DNA of 64,000 nt from Lachnospiraceae bacterium (GCA_017427775.1 JAFRSD010000015.1:79661-143660), one strand, 5' to 3'. Shown: positions 36,916 through 45,505, counted from the stretch's first letter. Numbers and translations are program-made. The notes: a model not told the origin generated them from the sequence alone.

Positions 36916-37158
36916 AATGCATACTCCTTTACAATTTCGGGAAACGGCTGAAAAACAGCGCGCTTCCTTATGATGCAGAACCCCCGCGGGGATCTGTCGG
37001 AAGTTCGGTCGATGCTTGCTGGCATCCTCTCACGCCGGAACACGGCTTCCCATCGCTGTTCTTCAAGACGCAGGGCGCTCCCCCTCCGTCCGCCACCTAA
37101 GTGGACCGTTCCTTCCTTCGAAGGAACCCCCTGCCGGAAAGCGGCAGGGCATGCATGC
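36916..37158 (-). other. Non-coding, palindrome-rich segment between riboswitch terminator and thiW
   Basis: About 240 bases without a credible gene. On the minus strand the stems CCTGCCG/CGGCAGG and GGTTCCTTC/GAAGGAACC follow the terminator, and CCCCGCGGGG-like self-complementary DNA occurs near 36983. It could be a repeated spacer element or an additional leader structure. No open frame in it has a Shine-Dalgarno match. Confidence 0.5.
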
Positions 37159-37190
37159 AAAAACGGGAGACACCTTCGGATGCCTCCCGT
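37159..37190 (-). terminator. Riboswitch-controlled terminator (thi operon)
   Basis: On the minus strand ACGGGAG (37190-37184), loop, CTCCCGT, then TTTTGC. It is the expression platform directly after the TPP aptamer: when TPP is bound, transcription should stop here. Confidence 0.85.
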
Positions 37191-37208
37191 AAAAGAAATC
37201 ACTATAAT

Positions 37209-37293
37209 GACTACCTACGGCGGCATGATCCGCATCAGGTTTAGGGTCGAAGTTCGCTAACTTCCTCTCAGCCTGTCCGCACAGACTCCCCTG
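37209..37293 (-). ncRNA. TPP riboswitch (THI element)
   Basis: Minus-strand conserved blocks: GGGGAGTC at the start, GGCTGAGAGGAAG, and ACCTGATGCGGATCATGCC followed by GCCGTAGGTAG. These are the TPP aptamer's CTGAGA and ACCTGAT...GGATAATGCC...GTAGG elements. Located between the promoter and terminator of the thiW-M-E-D-cytX-N operon. Confidence 0.95.
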
Positions 37294-37311
37294 TCTCTGT
37301 TTTGCACTCCC

Positions 37312-37340
37312 TTTATACTCTCTTTTCAAAGAAAAATCAA
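37312..37340 (-). promoter_or_regulatory. Promoter of the thiamine operon
   Basis: TTGATT (37340-37335), 17-base spacer, TATAAA (37317-37312), immediately before the TPP aptamer. Confidence 0.8.
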
Positions 37341-37398
37341 GTACATTGTTGGAAAATGACCGAAAGAAACCAAATCGTTTCTCATCGACCGTCTGCCC

Positions 37399-37845
37399 TT
37401 AGATCACATCAACCTGGGATGCGTCTTTCACGAGCTTCGCTCCGACGATTTCACCGCCCTTCACATACGGAGCGAGTTTCTCTCCGGTCTTGCCGATCCC
37501 GCTTCCGCCGGAGGTGGCAAATACGACAATCTTCTTTCCGCTCCAGTCATACCCCTGACAGAATGTATTGACTACGTTGGGCGCGCAGCCGTACCAGATT
37601 GGGAATCCGATGTATACCGTATCGTATTCACCGAAATTTTCAACCTTACCGGCAACCGGAACATCCTTCTTGCCGAACTTCTCCTTATTGCAGCGGGCAA
37701 GCGGGTTCATCCAGCGGATATCCGATTTTGTATAAGGCACCTCGGGAACGATCTCGAATACGTCTGCCGTAAGCTTCTCCGCCAAATCCTTCGCAACCTT
37801 TGCGGTTGTTCCTTCCGCGCTGAAATACGTTACCAAACTCTTCAT
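37399..37845 (-). CDS. Flavodoxin
   Basis: 148 residues of FMN-binding flavodoxin fold: N-terminal YFSAEGTTAKVAK phosphate loop, WYGCAPNVV and FATSGGSGIGKT loops. Annotated as flavodoxin/flavoprotein; it differs from ferredoxin-like partners and could be an electron carrier or a flavodoxin-type reductase. Overlaps the upstream MBL hydrolase by 4 bases and so belongs to its unit. Confidence 0.9.
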   Translation of the reverse strand: MKSLVTYFSAEGTTAKVAKDLAEKLTADVFEIVPEVPYTKSDIRWMNPLARCNKEKFGKKDVPVAGKVENFGEYDTVYIGFPIWYGCAPNVVNTFCQGYDWSGKKIVVFATSGGSGIGKTGEKLAPYVKGGEIVGAKLVKDASQVDVI

Positions 37846-38762
37846 GCCTGATTCTCCTTTTCCGTATTATCGTTTAGTCTGATCACCTGTCTCCAATCCT
37901 TCGGAACCGATACCTGACCGGGATTGTAACTCATGTTAAAACGCTTTCCGTCCTCACGGCCATAACCGACTTCTTTCTTCTTCGCGGCCCAGCAAACTTT
38001 GCCGCCGAGCATTCCGTCTGCTTCCACATGGTCGTCCGTGCCCGCCAGCACTCTCGCGACGGTTTCGATTGCTTCATCGATGATCGTATTGTCAAAGATC
38101 TCATGACCGCCGTACATCATGTCGAACTCGCCCTGATGCTTCTTCAGCCGAAGGAGACTCTCCATGTAATCGATGATCGGAAGCGAGTGGTCAAACTCCA
38201 CAAGCGTGCTTCCGTTGCATGCATCACCGCTGTACGCGATCCGCGTCTTGTGATCGATCAGAACGATCGAACCGGCAGTGTGTCCGCCGGCCTCCACTAC
38301 TTCGATGATCCGGTCACCGAGGTCAAACGCATCCCCGCCGTATACCGGGAGCGTTTTGATCGGATCCCAGTCTGCGAAGTTGTCGTCTAACACAATCCTG
38401 TCACGATACTCCGCAGGAGCGCTCTGTAAAGCCATTTCATAAAGCTGCTCTTTCTTATAGCCGTACGACTGTGCGGCAAGCGCCATATCACGCGGATGCA
38501 TGTAGCAGCAGTCGAAGAAGAAATTGCCCCCGATATGATCCGAATGTGCATGTGTGTTGACAAGGATGATCTTCTTGTCCGTCAGCGTCTCGCAGAACTT
38601 CTTCACGTTTCCGAGACCGATGATCGAGTCAATCAGAAGCGCGTAATCCTTACCCACGATCAGATAACAATAGGCAAACGGGCGCTCCACGCCGTTGTTG
38701 TAAATCTTATAACTCCCGTCAGCAATTTCCTCTGCCGAATAATACACCATCTTCTCTTCCAT
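37842..38762 (-). CDS. MBL-fold metallo-hydrolase
   Basis: 306 residues. Metal motif HTHAHSDHIGG (~71) and later HTAGS and YSGDAC motifs give the di-metal beta-lactamase fold, probably of the glyoxalase II/lactonase-like class. Substrate unknown. Start ATG at 38762 follows GGAGG; it begins one base after the cyclase stop and overlaps the flavodoxin, so the three are co-translated. Confidence 0.85.
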   Translation of the reverse strand: MEEKMVYYSAEEIADGSYKIYNNGVERPFAYCYLIVGKDYALLIDSIIGLGNVKKFCETLTDKKIILVNTHAHSDHIGGNFFFDCCYMHPRDMALAAQSYGYKKEQLYEMALQSAPAEYRDRIVLDDNFADWDPIKTLPVYGGDAFDLGDRIIEVVEAGGHTAGSIVLIDHKTRIAYSGDACNGSTLVEFDHSLPIIDYMESLLRLKKHQGEFDMMYGGHEIFDNTIIDEAIETVARVLAGTDDHVEADGMLGGKVCWAAKKKEVGYGREDGKRFNMSYNPGQVSVPKDWRQVIRLNDNTEKENQA

Positions 38763-38763
38763 T

Positions 38764-39366
38764 CTATTCCTCCGTTTTGATCAAAACCGCCCTGCAGGGC
38801 GCGCCGTCCGAACCGCCGAGATTGATTGGCGCCGCATTCAGAAGGTATACTCCTTCCGGCACCTCAGAAAGGCGGATTCCTTCGAGTAAAACGATCTCCG
38901 CGCCGAGCATCACCAGATGCACTGCCATCGGCGCGTCCTCCGGCCCGACGGTCTGCGACTCGTTTCCGAACAGTTTGATTCCTTTGTCCGCAAAGAGCTT
39001 TGCCGCTTCTAAAGAAAGCGTAGCATTTCCTTTGACGAGGATCCGCTCCGCGGCACGCATGTCACATGCATATGCTGCCGCATAGATCCGCTCCGCATCC
39101 GAAACCGTCACGTCGCCCTCATGTTCCGCGACATACGCGTAGCCGATGAATCTGTCCGGATCCACCTGATCGATCGTCTTCCCGCCATCGATAAAATGAT
39201 ACGGCGCGTCCACATGCGTGCCGTTATGCGCGCACATCGAAAAGGCTGTAAGATTGCATATCGCTCCGTCGGCAATCCGCAACTTCACTTCGCGGACCGG
39301 ATGCGGGTCGCCCGGGTACACGTTACAGCCGAAAACTTCCTGGGAAATATCGTAAATCTTCATCAT
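38764..39366 (-). CDS. Cyclase family protein (kynurenine-formamidase-like)
   Basis: 200 residues of the Cyclase (PF04199) fold with the metal motif HNGTHVDAPYH (~47). Known members hydrolyse N-formylkynurenine or isatin, or act in antibiotic synthesis. N-terminus YDISQEV and the VHLVMLGAEIVLLEGI core are typical. Its coupling to an MBL hydrolase suggests a small catabolic route for a cyclic or formylated amide (inference). Confidence 0.88.
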   Translation of the reverse strand: MMKIYDISQEVFGCNVYPGDPHPVREVKLRIADGAICNLTAFSMCAHNGTHVDAPYHFIDGGKTIDQVDPDRFIGYAYVAEHEGDVTVSDAERIYAAAYACDMRAAERILVKGNATLSLEAAKLFADKGIKLFGNESQTVGPEDAPMAVHLVMLGAEIVLLEGIRLSEVPEGVYLLNAAPINLGGSDGAPCRAVLIKTEE

Positions 39367-39412
39367 CTATCCTCCGATAACGCTGCAAGCAGGCGCATTC
39401 CGTCCGCCGCTC

Positions 39413-40120
39413 CTACCTCACCGGTTCAAAGAACGTCGGTACGTCAAATGTTACACCATTCTCCAATAGACAGTCAATAAACTGCTTATAGTATCCGGGC
39501 ACAAGCTCGTCGGTCTCGTCATGTGCATGGAGCAGAAGGATATGGCTTCCGCCGTCCGCAAGCATCGCAGCACCGTTTCCCGGGTTCTTGTCATAAATCC
39601 GCTTCCACACATCCTCAACGGTAAATCCGGAATTCGGCCGGATATTGTACTCGGCGAAGTCAAATGTCCAGAGTGTGTCTATGTCCTTACTGAGTCCGAA
39701 ATCCTTCCAGAACGGATACGGGATCTGAATGTCACAAAGCTTATGAAAACCGTTCTCGCGGAAGTACTCCTGAAGTGCCTCTTTATTCGCGCCGCCCTTG
39801 TCCCCGTAAGGGAAACGGAACGGGCGGAAACGCCTCTCCACACCGGCATCCTGATATAGCTTGTCAAGCACTGCCTCGTTCTTCTCGATCTCCGCTTTCG
39901 CCTCTTCGAAAGTGATCGCCGAAAACGCAGGATGGGAATAGCTGTGGTTCCCCACGATCATGCCGTGCTGCAGCGCATAAACCGCATTATCATAGTATTT
40001 TTCGACATTCTGTCCGACTGCGAACATGAGTGCCGTAATTCCTTTTTCGTTCAGGTAATCGACGATCGCCGGCGTGTTCCGCGAAGCGATGTCATCAATT
40101 GTTAAAATCGCATGAATCAT
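39413..40120 (-). CDS. Polysaccharide deacetylase family protein
   Basis: 235 residues, no signal peptide. NodB-type motifs: TIDDIAS (catalytic Asp-Asp pair), HSYSHP (~103) and RPFRFPYGDK. Cytosolic location and the missing lipid anchor make a PuuE-like or oligosaccharide deacetylase role possible. Last motif HILLLHAHD contains the metal-ligand His near the C-terminus. Same strand as the cyclase unit, 46 bases upstream. Confidence 0.88.
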   Translation of the reverse strand: MIHAILTIDDIASRNTPAIVDYLNEKGITALMFAVGQNVEKYYDNAVYALQHGMIVGNHSYSHPAFSAITFEEAKAEIEKNEAVLDKLYQDAGVERRFRPFRFPYGDKGGANKEALQEYFRENGFHKLCDIQIPYPFWKDFGLSKDIDTLWTFDFAEYNIRPNSGFTVEDVWKRIYDKNPGNGAAMLADGGSHILLLHAHDETDELVPGYYKQFIDCLLENGVTFDVPTFFEPVR

Positions 40121-40150
40121 ATCCTTCTCCTTTTCCGCAACGTCTTTCTG

Positions 40151-40349
40151 TTATTCCCTGTCTGTGTATTTCTTTGCTTCGGCAAATGTGATCGGTACGG
40201 CAGTTCCGAGCGCGTCCGTTCCATGCATGGTCCGCGGGATGTTATGAAGTTTCTGTAATGCTTCATAGGCGTCAGCTGTCGCCGTCTTTCCGTCCTTTTT
40301 CAAAGCGGAACCCGATCTCCAGAATATGATAATAAATGTCAGGTACCAT
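40151..40349 (-). pseudogene. Frameshifted small gene, unrecognised
   Basis: A good Shine-Dalgarno (AAAGAGG) and ATG (40349) open a 25-codon frame, MVPDIYYHILEIGF..., that ends early. From about 40300 another frame continues to a TAA at 40151 with GKTATADAYEALQKLHNIPR and GTAVPITFAEAKKYTDRE, which look like real protein. A single frameshift around the ATCGGG/GGTTCC site would explain both. I do not recognise the family. Confidence 0.45.
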
Positions 40350-40391
40350 AAACAATCAACCTCTTTCCGGGGTTACGCGAATCTGTATAGA

Positions 40392-40913
40392 CTATCTGCG
40401 AATGGAATAAAACCGGTATAACGCTTCCTTCTCATCATTGATATCCTGATACATCTTCGTCTCAAGCAGTCGGAATCCGGCCTTTTCGGCCGTCTTCACG
40501 GAAGGAATACTGGAGTCCTTAATAACGGCAATTATCTCATCCTCATCATAATGCGCAAAAAAGTAGCGAACATAGGCTTTCACCGCCTCGGTCACGTATC
40601 CTTTTCCTCTGTATTCGGAGCCGATGAAATAGCAAATGCCCGTCTTTCCTAAATCTTCATAATAGGTGCACCCGACGTTTCCGATCACTTCTCCCGAAGA
40701 CTTGCGGACGATAGTACACGGGATATAATCCGCCCGCGGGTCATCCTTTTCGGTAAGCTCCAACGCCTCTTCGATCCATTCTTCTGCCCATTCAGAAAAG
40801 TTCACGTCAAATCCGATTTCCGTAAGACTCTCGTCTTCGGCCAGTTTCGCATACGCTTTCCCGTCTCCGCGTTGAATGGACCTGATCACGATTCTTTCCG
40901 TTTCTATATACAT
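40392..40913 (-). CDS. GNAT family N-acetyltransferase (RimJ/RimL-like)
   Basis: 173 residues: MYIETERIVIRSI start and a C-terminal GKGYVTEAVKAYVRYFF acetyl-CoA loop (Arg/Gln-x-x-Gly-x-Gly/Ala-like RGKGY). Acetylates an amino group of a small molecule or protein. ATG at 40913 with GAGG six bases upstream. Follows the TfoX-like gene by 8 bases. Confidence 0.9.
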   Translation of the reverse strand: MYIETERIVIRSIQRGDGKAYAKLAEDESLTEIGFDVNFSEWAEEWIEEALELTEKDDPRADYIPCTIVRKSSGEVIGNVGCTYYEDLGKTGICYFIGSEYRGKGYVTEAVKAYVRYFFAHYDEDEIIAVIKDSSIPSVKTAEKAGFRLLETKMYQDINDEKEALYRFYSIRR

Positions 40914-40921
40914 TCTGATCC

Positions 40922-41248
40922 TCAACTGTATGACTGTTTCTTTCTTTTCTTCTCCGGCAGATCCTCCCACATGCTTTCAACCAGTTCGCACAGCAGTTCC
41001 CGGTTATCCACATCATCTACCAGGATCATCTCTTTCGCCCCTTCATACGGAAGTTCCATCGTTGCATTCGGCATCAGCTTAACCGCCGCCGGAACAGGCT
41101 TTACAAGAAGCCTGTCATCATAGATGCCGCCGAACACTCTGCCCCGATAATACAGAATGTACTCTCCCATCATTGTTTTGTAACTGATTTCATCAAGCCC
41201 TGCCAGCTGCTCTAAAATGAAATCCAGATATTCTCGCGTTGATGCCAT
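40922..41248 (-). CDS. TfoX/Sxy N-terminal-domain protein
   Basis: 108 residues. The pattern GEYILYYRGRVFGGIYDDRLLVKP is typical of the small TfoX N-terminal-domain family in Firmicutes, found separately from competence genes. Function is unproven. Ends in a basic KKRKKQ tail. Upstream of the GNAT gene in the same unit. Confidence 0.85.
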   Translation of the reverse strand: MASTREYLDFILEQLAGLDEISYKTMMGEYILYYRGRVFGGIYDDRLLVKPVPAAVKLMPNATMELPYEGAKEMILVDDVDNRELLCELVESMWEDLPEKKRKKQSYS

Positions 41249-41287
41249 ATATCTTCCCCTCTAAGCTCACTATTTCTACCGTTTTAA

Positions 41288-42385
41288 TCATATTGTTACC
41301 AACACTTCCCATCTGCCGTTACGCTTACCGTTCTCTCTGCGGATTAGTCCCTTCTCCTGCATTTCAACTGTTCTTCTTTTGATTGTCCTCTCGGATTTTC
41401 CCATAAGCTCCGCAATTCTCTTTTGAGTTGCTGAAGGCTCTGTCTGTAGCACTTTTATTATTGCCATTTCCTCAATCGTCATCTTCATAGTGCCATTATG
41501 GCACTTTGTGTTTGGCACTTTGGCACTTTGAATTGCACTTTGTTCCTTGTAATCCACATGGATGAATCTATTCTTCAACTCATTCTGATAACCCATCAGA
41601 AGATTTTCAAAAAATCGCTCTAAATATATTGTAGTAGCGCTGATTCCCTTGCCCAGATCATTATAATTAGCTCTTGCAAGAGAGTTTCTGAAGTACCATG
41701 AGTTCTCGGCAAATATCTCATTATTAACCGAAAAGCCAAACGTCTTCAGATACTTAATAATGAAAACCGCCGTAGATCTTGTATTGCCTTCACAAAACGG
41801 ATGAATCTGCCATATACCGGAGGTAAACTTCGCTATATGTTTCACCGCATCACCGGCAGAAAGACCTTCATAAGAAAAAAGCTTTTCCTGGCCGAAATCA
41901 TAATCCAAGGTATCCCTTATACTGTCAGCCGATGCATACAGAACAGTCTCTCCATTAAGAACCCATTCGCTTTTCGTAATGTTATAAGTCCTGTATTCTC
42001 CCGCATGAGGGAATATATCTTTGAACAGCCGTTTATGAATGGTCTTCCACTCTGCCGGTGAAAACTGAAATGTTCTTTCACCAAGCAGCTCAGTGATTCT
42101 GGCGGAAACAATATCCGCTTCCTTTGTTCCCTCTTCAATCTCACTTCGGGTCTGTCTTTCCTCGTAATAAGACTGAATACGCTTCTGCGCTGTCTTTATA
42201 TCTATTCGACCTTCAATATGCTCTTTGGCCGTTTCCAACAGATACTCAGAGGTCTTTAATCCATCAACATCCTGTAGACCGATAGCCGTTTTCCACGCAG
42301 TAGATTTCTCTGACTTCTCAGGTTCTCCCTGTCTTATATACTCTTCAAGATCCATCTGCCATTTTTCATGATCATTCCGTGGCAT
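41288..42385 (-). CDS. Fic family protein with internal inhibitory motif and C-terminal winged helix
   Basis: 365 residues. The Fic core HPFCEGNTRS (H195) fits HxFx(D/E)GNGRxxR except for a Thr in place of the second Gly. A SEIEEG motif at ~81-86 (S/TxxxE(G/N)) N-terminal of the core is an intramolecular inhibitory helix (class II-type Fic). The C-terminal ~90 residues form a winged helix (MTIEEMAIIKVLQTEPSATQKRIAELMGKSERTIKRR). Such proteins AMPylate targets and often bind DNA. Start ATG overlaps the end of the serine recombinase gene by 14 bases, so it is co-translated with it. Confidence 0.9.
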   Translation of the reverse strand: MPRNDHEKWQMDLEEYIRQGEPEKSEKSTAWKTAIGLQDVDGLKTSEYLLETAKEHIEGRIDIKTAQKRIQSYYEERQTRSEIEEGTKEADIVSARITELLGERTFQFSPAEWKTIHKRLFKDIFPHAGEYRTYNITKSEWVLNGETVLYASADSIRDTLDYDFGQEKLFSYEGLSAGDAVKHIAKFTSGIWQIHPFCEGNTRSTAVFIIKYLKTFGFSVNNEIFAENSWYFRNSLARANYNDLGKGISATTIYLERFFENLLMGYQNELKNRFIHVDYKEQSAIQSAKVPNTKCHNGTMKMTIEEMAIIKVLQTEPSATQKRIAELMGKSERTIKRRTVEMQEKGLIRRENGKRNGRWEVLVTI

Positions 42386-44225
42386 CTGCAGTCACCTCCG
42401 TTCCGTTCTTGATCCTATGATAGTCCTCCATCTCTACATCAAGCGTGATCGTTCTTTCCCGGTGTTGCTCATTCGCTGTAAAAGCGTAACGCATTCGACG
42501 TGCGTCGACCTCGCAATTGGAATACAATTCTTCACCCTTTACACTATCATGGGAACACACATTTCCACCGGACTTTTTACTTAATCCATACTTGGATTTT
42601 GTCTGACCCATGCTATCCCTGAACCCGTTTTTGTATATAAAAGTGATCTTATAGGGATCCTTTTTGCCTTCATCGTCAATACCGCCGACGATTACTTTTT
42701 CAATCATGCTCTCAAAGACTGATCTGTCGAATTGCTCGAGAACCTGATTCTTTTCTAATACTCGTTCGAATTCTTCGATTCGCCGGCTAAGGTTTTTGTT
42801 ATCCTGCAGCAAATTACCGAAGTACTCAATCTGAGCTACCGCCTCACTGATTCTCTTTTGATAGTCTTTATCGGTGAGTTCATATATGTCTTTTTCCACA
42901 CTTCCGTCTACATACTTTTCGAGAAGTTTTTTTCTCTTTTCGGCATATTCCTTCTTATTTCGGCATGCTTTATCATAATTGAGTTGTACCGTTTTATCCC
43001 CCAAGGTTTCCTCTATTCTCTTGAGAAACTCTTTCATAACATCCTGATTATCAGAGGATAAAAGGCGATAAGATTCAACGAAAGCCTCTTCAATCACTTG
43101 TTCTGGGATTCCTTTCGAATCCGGACAAAGTCGTTTTCCTCCCTTGGTAGAGGCTACACATTGCCAAATTGTCTTTTTGTATATTGATGAGCTGTGCCAT
43201 CGTCTTCTCGAAAGGTTCTTGCCGCAGAATCCGCATTCCAACATGCAGCTAAAAGCAAACTGACGACTGAATTTTTCTCTCTTTCCTGGGGAGACACCAC
43301 GAGTCAATCCGACTCCTCTTCGTTTTCTTATCTCCTGAGCCTTTTCAAATATCTCATGTGAGATAATTGGAGCATGGTGATTCTTTATAAAGAAACGATC
43401 CTCTTCGCCGAGATTTTCAAGCCTTCTTTTCGAAATCGGATCCACGGTAAAAGTCTTTCCCAAAAGAATGTCACCTGTATATTTTTCGTTGTTTATTATA
43501 CCTAAAACGCTCGAGGAAGTCCACGGATTTCCTCTGATCGTCATTATCCCTTTCTCATTAAGTTCTCTGGAAATCATTGAACATCCAGCACCAACAGTAT
43601 AACGGTCAAAAATATAGCGTACTGTCTCCGCTTCATCCTCATTTATCGATAGCGTTTTGGTTTCCGGATCATAATCGTAACCAAGACATCCTTGGAAACC
43701 TACCAATTCCCCACGCTGCATTTTCATTTTAAGCCCTTTTTTCACGTAAGCAGAGGTGTTCTCAACCTCCTGCTGCGCTACAGAACTCAGTATTGTAAGA
43801 AGAAACTCTCCGTCTTTTATCGTATTTATCTTTTCCACTTCGAAATAGATTGCAATTTGTCTCTCACGAAGCATGCGAACATACTTAAGTGTGTCGAGTG
43901 TATTTCTTGCGAATCTTGACAAGCTTTTGGCGATTACCATATCAATCTTTCCCGCCAAACAATCCGCGATAAGACGTTGAAAATCTTCCCGTGTTTCCGC
44001 TTTCGTTCCTGTAGATGCCTTATCAGCATAAACGTCGACAAAGGCCCAATCAGGATTCTTCTTAATTAAATCCGTATAGTATTTCACCATGGAGTCATAG
44101 CTTTTTGCCTGTTCTTCATCACTAGTGCTAACCCTACAATAAGCTGCAACTCTCAGGCGTTCTTTTCGATTTACTGATGATGAATCATCGAAATTGTTAT
44201 TCGCTTTTATAACCTCTACTTCCAT
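42372..44225 (-). CDS. Large serine site-specific recombinase
   Basis: 617 residues. N-terminal resolvase domain with catalytic S33 (AAYCRVSTSDEEQ) and the SLSRFARN motif, then a recombinase domain (GYDYDPETKTLSINEDEA, GIINNEKYTGDILLGKT), a zinc ribbon (CMLECGFCGKNLS...CP) and a long coiled coil. This is the transposase/integrase type (TnpX, Bxb1-like) that moves ICEs, phages and mobilisable elements. It follows the small SHOCT-type gene. AT-rich against the metabolic backbone on its right; the element's att sites were not found. Confidence 0.95.
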   Translation of the reverse strand: MEVEVIKANNNFDDSSSVNRKERLRVAAYCRVSTSDEEQAKSYDSMVKYYTDLIKKNPDWAFVDVYADKASTGTKAETREDFQRLIADCLAGKIDMVIAKSLSRFARNTLDTLKYVRMLRERQIAIYFEVEKINTIKDGEFLLTILSSVAQQEVENTSAYVKKGLKMKMQRGELVGFQGCLGYDYDPETKTLSINEDEAETVRYIFDRYTVGAGCSMISRELNEKGIMTIRGNPWTSSSVLGIINNEKYTGDILLGKTFTVDPISKRRLENLGEEDRFFIKNHHAPIISHEIFEKAQEIRKRRGVGLTRGVSPGKREKFSRQFAFSCMLECGFCGKNLSRRRWHSSSIYKKTIWQCVASTKGGKRLCPDSKGIPEQVIEEAFVESYRLLSSDNQDVMKEFLKRIEETLGDKTVQLNYDKACRNKKEYAEKRKKLLEKYVDGSVEKDIYELTDKDYQKRISEAVAQIEYFGNLLQDNKNLSRRIEEFERVLEKNQVLEQFDRSVFESMIEKVIVGGIDDEGKKDPYKITFIYKNGFRDSMGQTKSKYGLSKKSGGNVCSHDSVKGEELYSNCEVDARRMRYAFTANEQHRERTITLDVEMEDYHRIKNGTEVTADATE

Positions 44226-44275
44226 GAACGTCTCCTTTTCACTTCTGTTGTGTTCCCTTCGTAGTGTCTATATTA

Positions 44276-44304
44276 ATTATACTATAGCAAATCGGGTTGT
44301 TCAA
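44276..44304 (-). promoter_or_regulatory. Promoter of the recombinase-fic unit
   Basis: TTGAAC (44304-44299), 17-base spacer, TATAAT (44281-44276) on the minus strand; it overlaps the end of the SHOCT-type gene and lies ~50 bases before the recombinase ATG. Confidence 0.78.
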
Positions 44305-44465
44305 GTAGAAATATGAGATACAATGCCATAATCCATCTTCAGTTTCCTCAATACCCTTTTATACTCCTCTTCCGAGATTAGTTTTTTTCGAAGAAGTTGG
44401 TTAAGCATAGCCAACTGCTTGCTATATCGCAATAGGTTTTTCCGGTCTATGATAACCACCTCCAT
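44301..44465 (-). CDS. Small SHOCT-like protein in front of the recombinase
   Basis: 54 residues from the ATG at 44465 (MEVVIIDRKNLLRYSKQL). The segment LNQLLRKKLISEEEYKRVLRKLKMDY resembles the SHOCT motif found in small proteins preceding large serine recombinases in clostridial elements. Function unknown, possibly a recombination directionality factor (inference). The start is uncertain, as GGAGGTGG lies inside the first codons. Confidence 0.6.
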   Translation of the reverse strand: MEVVIIDRKNLLRYSKQLAMLNQLLRKKLISEEEYKRVLRKLKMDYGIVSHIST

Positions 44466-44498
44466 TCTTTCACATAGTATCGTTGCAACAGCCAAATG

Positions 44499-44527
44499 GC
44501 GGGCAGAAGGATAATCCTACTGCCCGC
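44499..44527. terminator. Hairpin, possibly a terminator
   Basis: GCGGGCAG...CTGCCCGC with an inner AGG-ATAAT-CCT helix. A CAAAACCTTTTT stretch follows on the plus strand. No clear gene ends here. Confidence 0.4.
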
Positions 44528-44965
44528 TTCAAAACCTTTTTAGGTCAAAACCATAAACAGTAATTAAACCGGCGCCTTCTACGCCGATTCCCATGAACAC
44601 GCCTGCCTGGTCAGGACAGCCCCGGTATGTACCCCCGTGAGCTTCTTGCTATTCCGGTCCGCGGTTGCGGAGGAAACCACTTCCAAAACGCGTACCAATA
44701 GCGTCCGAGACATTCCGCCGCTCCCTCGCCTAGATCATCGCAGTGGTTTGCCCCTCGTGGTTGTTCGTGTTCGGATGCAATTGTCAAGGTTCAATTATAA
44801 TAACGGAAGGAAATCTTCCGGCATTATCGAGGCCATACTTCTACATCGTTCCGATAAGCCATCCGCAAACGCAGTGGTTATCGGTGTTTCCGCTTGGACG
44901 GCATGATTGGCAGAATCGCATACCGCACCGTCATCTGTCTTCGTCTGAATTAGTGGACATGCCAC
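44528..44965. other. 438-base stretch with no convincing gene
   Basis: Contains one short minus-strand frame of 44 codons (44579-44713, MSRTLLVRVLEVVSSAT...) with GGGAG seven bases before its ATG; I do not recognise it. AT content changes from base to base and no promoter is clear. It is probably the scar of a decayed insertion between the recombinase module and the regulators. Confidence 0.35.
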
Positions 44966-45337
44966 TCAAATACTCTTAGAATCCCGGACCCACTGCAACT
45001 GCTGGTTAAGCGCTGCGAAGCGGTCCGAGATAGTCTGGAGCAAGACCTGTAACTCGACCGTCGGTGGAACAAGCGTATCTGCGTGAAGTCCGAAGACCGT
45101 CTCTGCCGTCTCCCGGTCCATGTCCATAAGCCTCCATACCGGAACCTTCAGTACGCGTACGATAGCTTCCATGTGGATCACGGTCGGACACTGGTGGCCC
45201 GCCTCATACCGGCGGATTTGCCGTGCATCTAGCCCTGCTTCTTCCGCAAGCCGGTCCTGGGTATAACCAAGCTCGGTCCGGATGAACTTAAGGCGCTTGC
45301 CGAAACTCTCTATTGAGAATGAATACTTACCGTTCAT
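44966..45337 (-). CDS. XRE-family transcriptional regulator
   Basis: 123 residues: Cro/C1-type HTH (FGKRLKFIRTELGYTQDRLAEEAGLDARQIRRYEAG, 12-46), a spacer helix and a 50-residue C-terminal tail that probably dimerises. Start ATG at 45337 with GGGAGA upstream; promoter TTGTGC-17-TATGAT is 28 bases before. Possible repressor of the recombinase element. Confidence 0.88.
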   Translation of the reverse strand: MNGKYSFSIESFGKRLKFIRTELGYTQDRLAEEAGLDARQIRRYEAGHQCPTVIHMEAIVRVLKVPVWRLMDMDRETAETVFGLHADTLVPPTVELQVLLQTISDRFAALNQQLQWVRDSKSI

Positions 45338-45365
45338 TTGCTCTCCCTTTCTTTCTGTTGCCTCG

Positions 45366-45394
45366 ATCATAGCCGAAAACCGTTCTTTGCACAA
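45366..45394 (-). promoter_or_regulatory. Promoter of the XRE regulator
   Basis: TTGTGC (45394-45389), 17-base spacer, TATGAT (45371-45366). Confidence 0.65.
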
Positions 45395-45505
45395 GGTCGC
45401 GCAAGTCCGCTTTTCCGAAATAGCGGACTTCCTGGTCCTCCCATCCGAAAAAAATTTTTCGGGTGACCGGTTGCCCTCCGAATTCCCTGGCCTCATCATA
45501 GCAAA

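Noticed and set aside
1..41250. The octamer GGCAAATG or its complement recurs many times
   Set aside because: Mostly falls in frame as Ala-Phe-Ala or similar codons; likely codon-context preference, not a binding site.
44637..44906. An 89-codon plus-strand frame after the recombinase module
   Set aside because: No Shine-Dalgarno, unlikely composition and no family; more likely chance.
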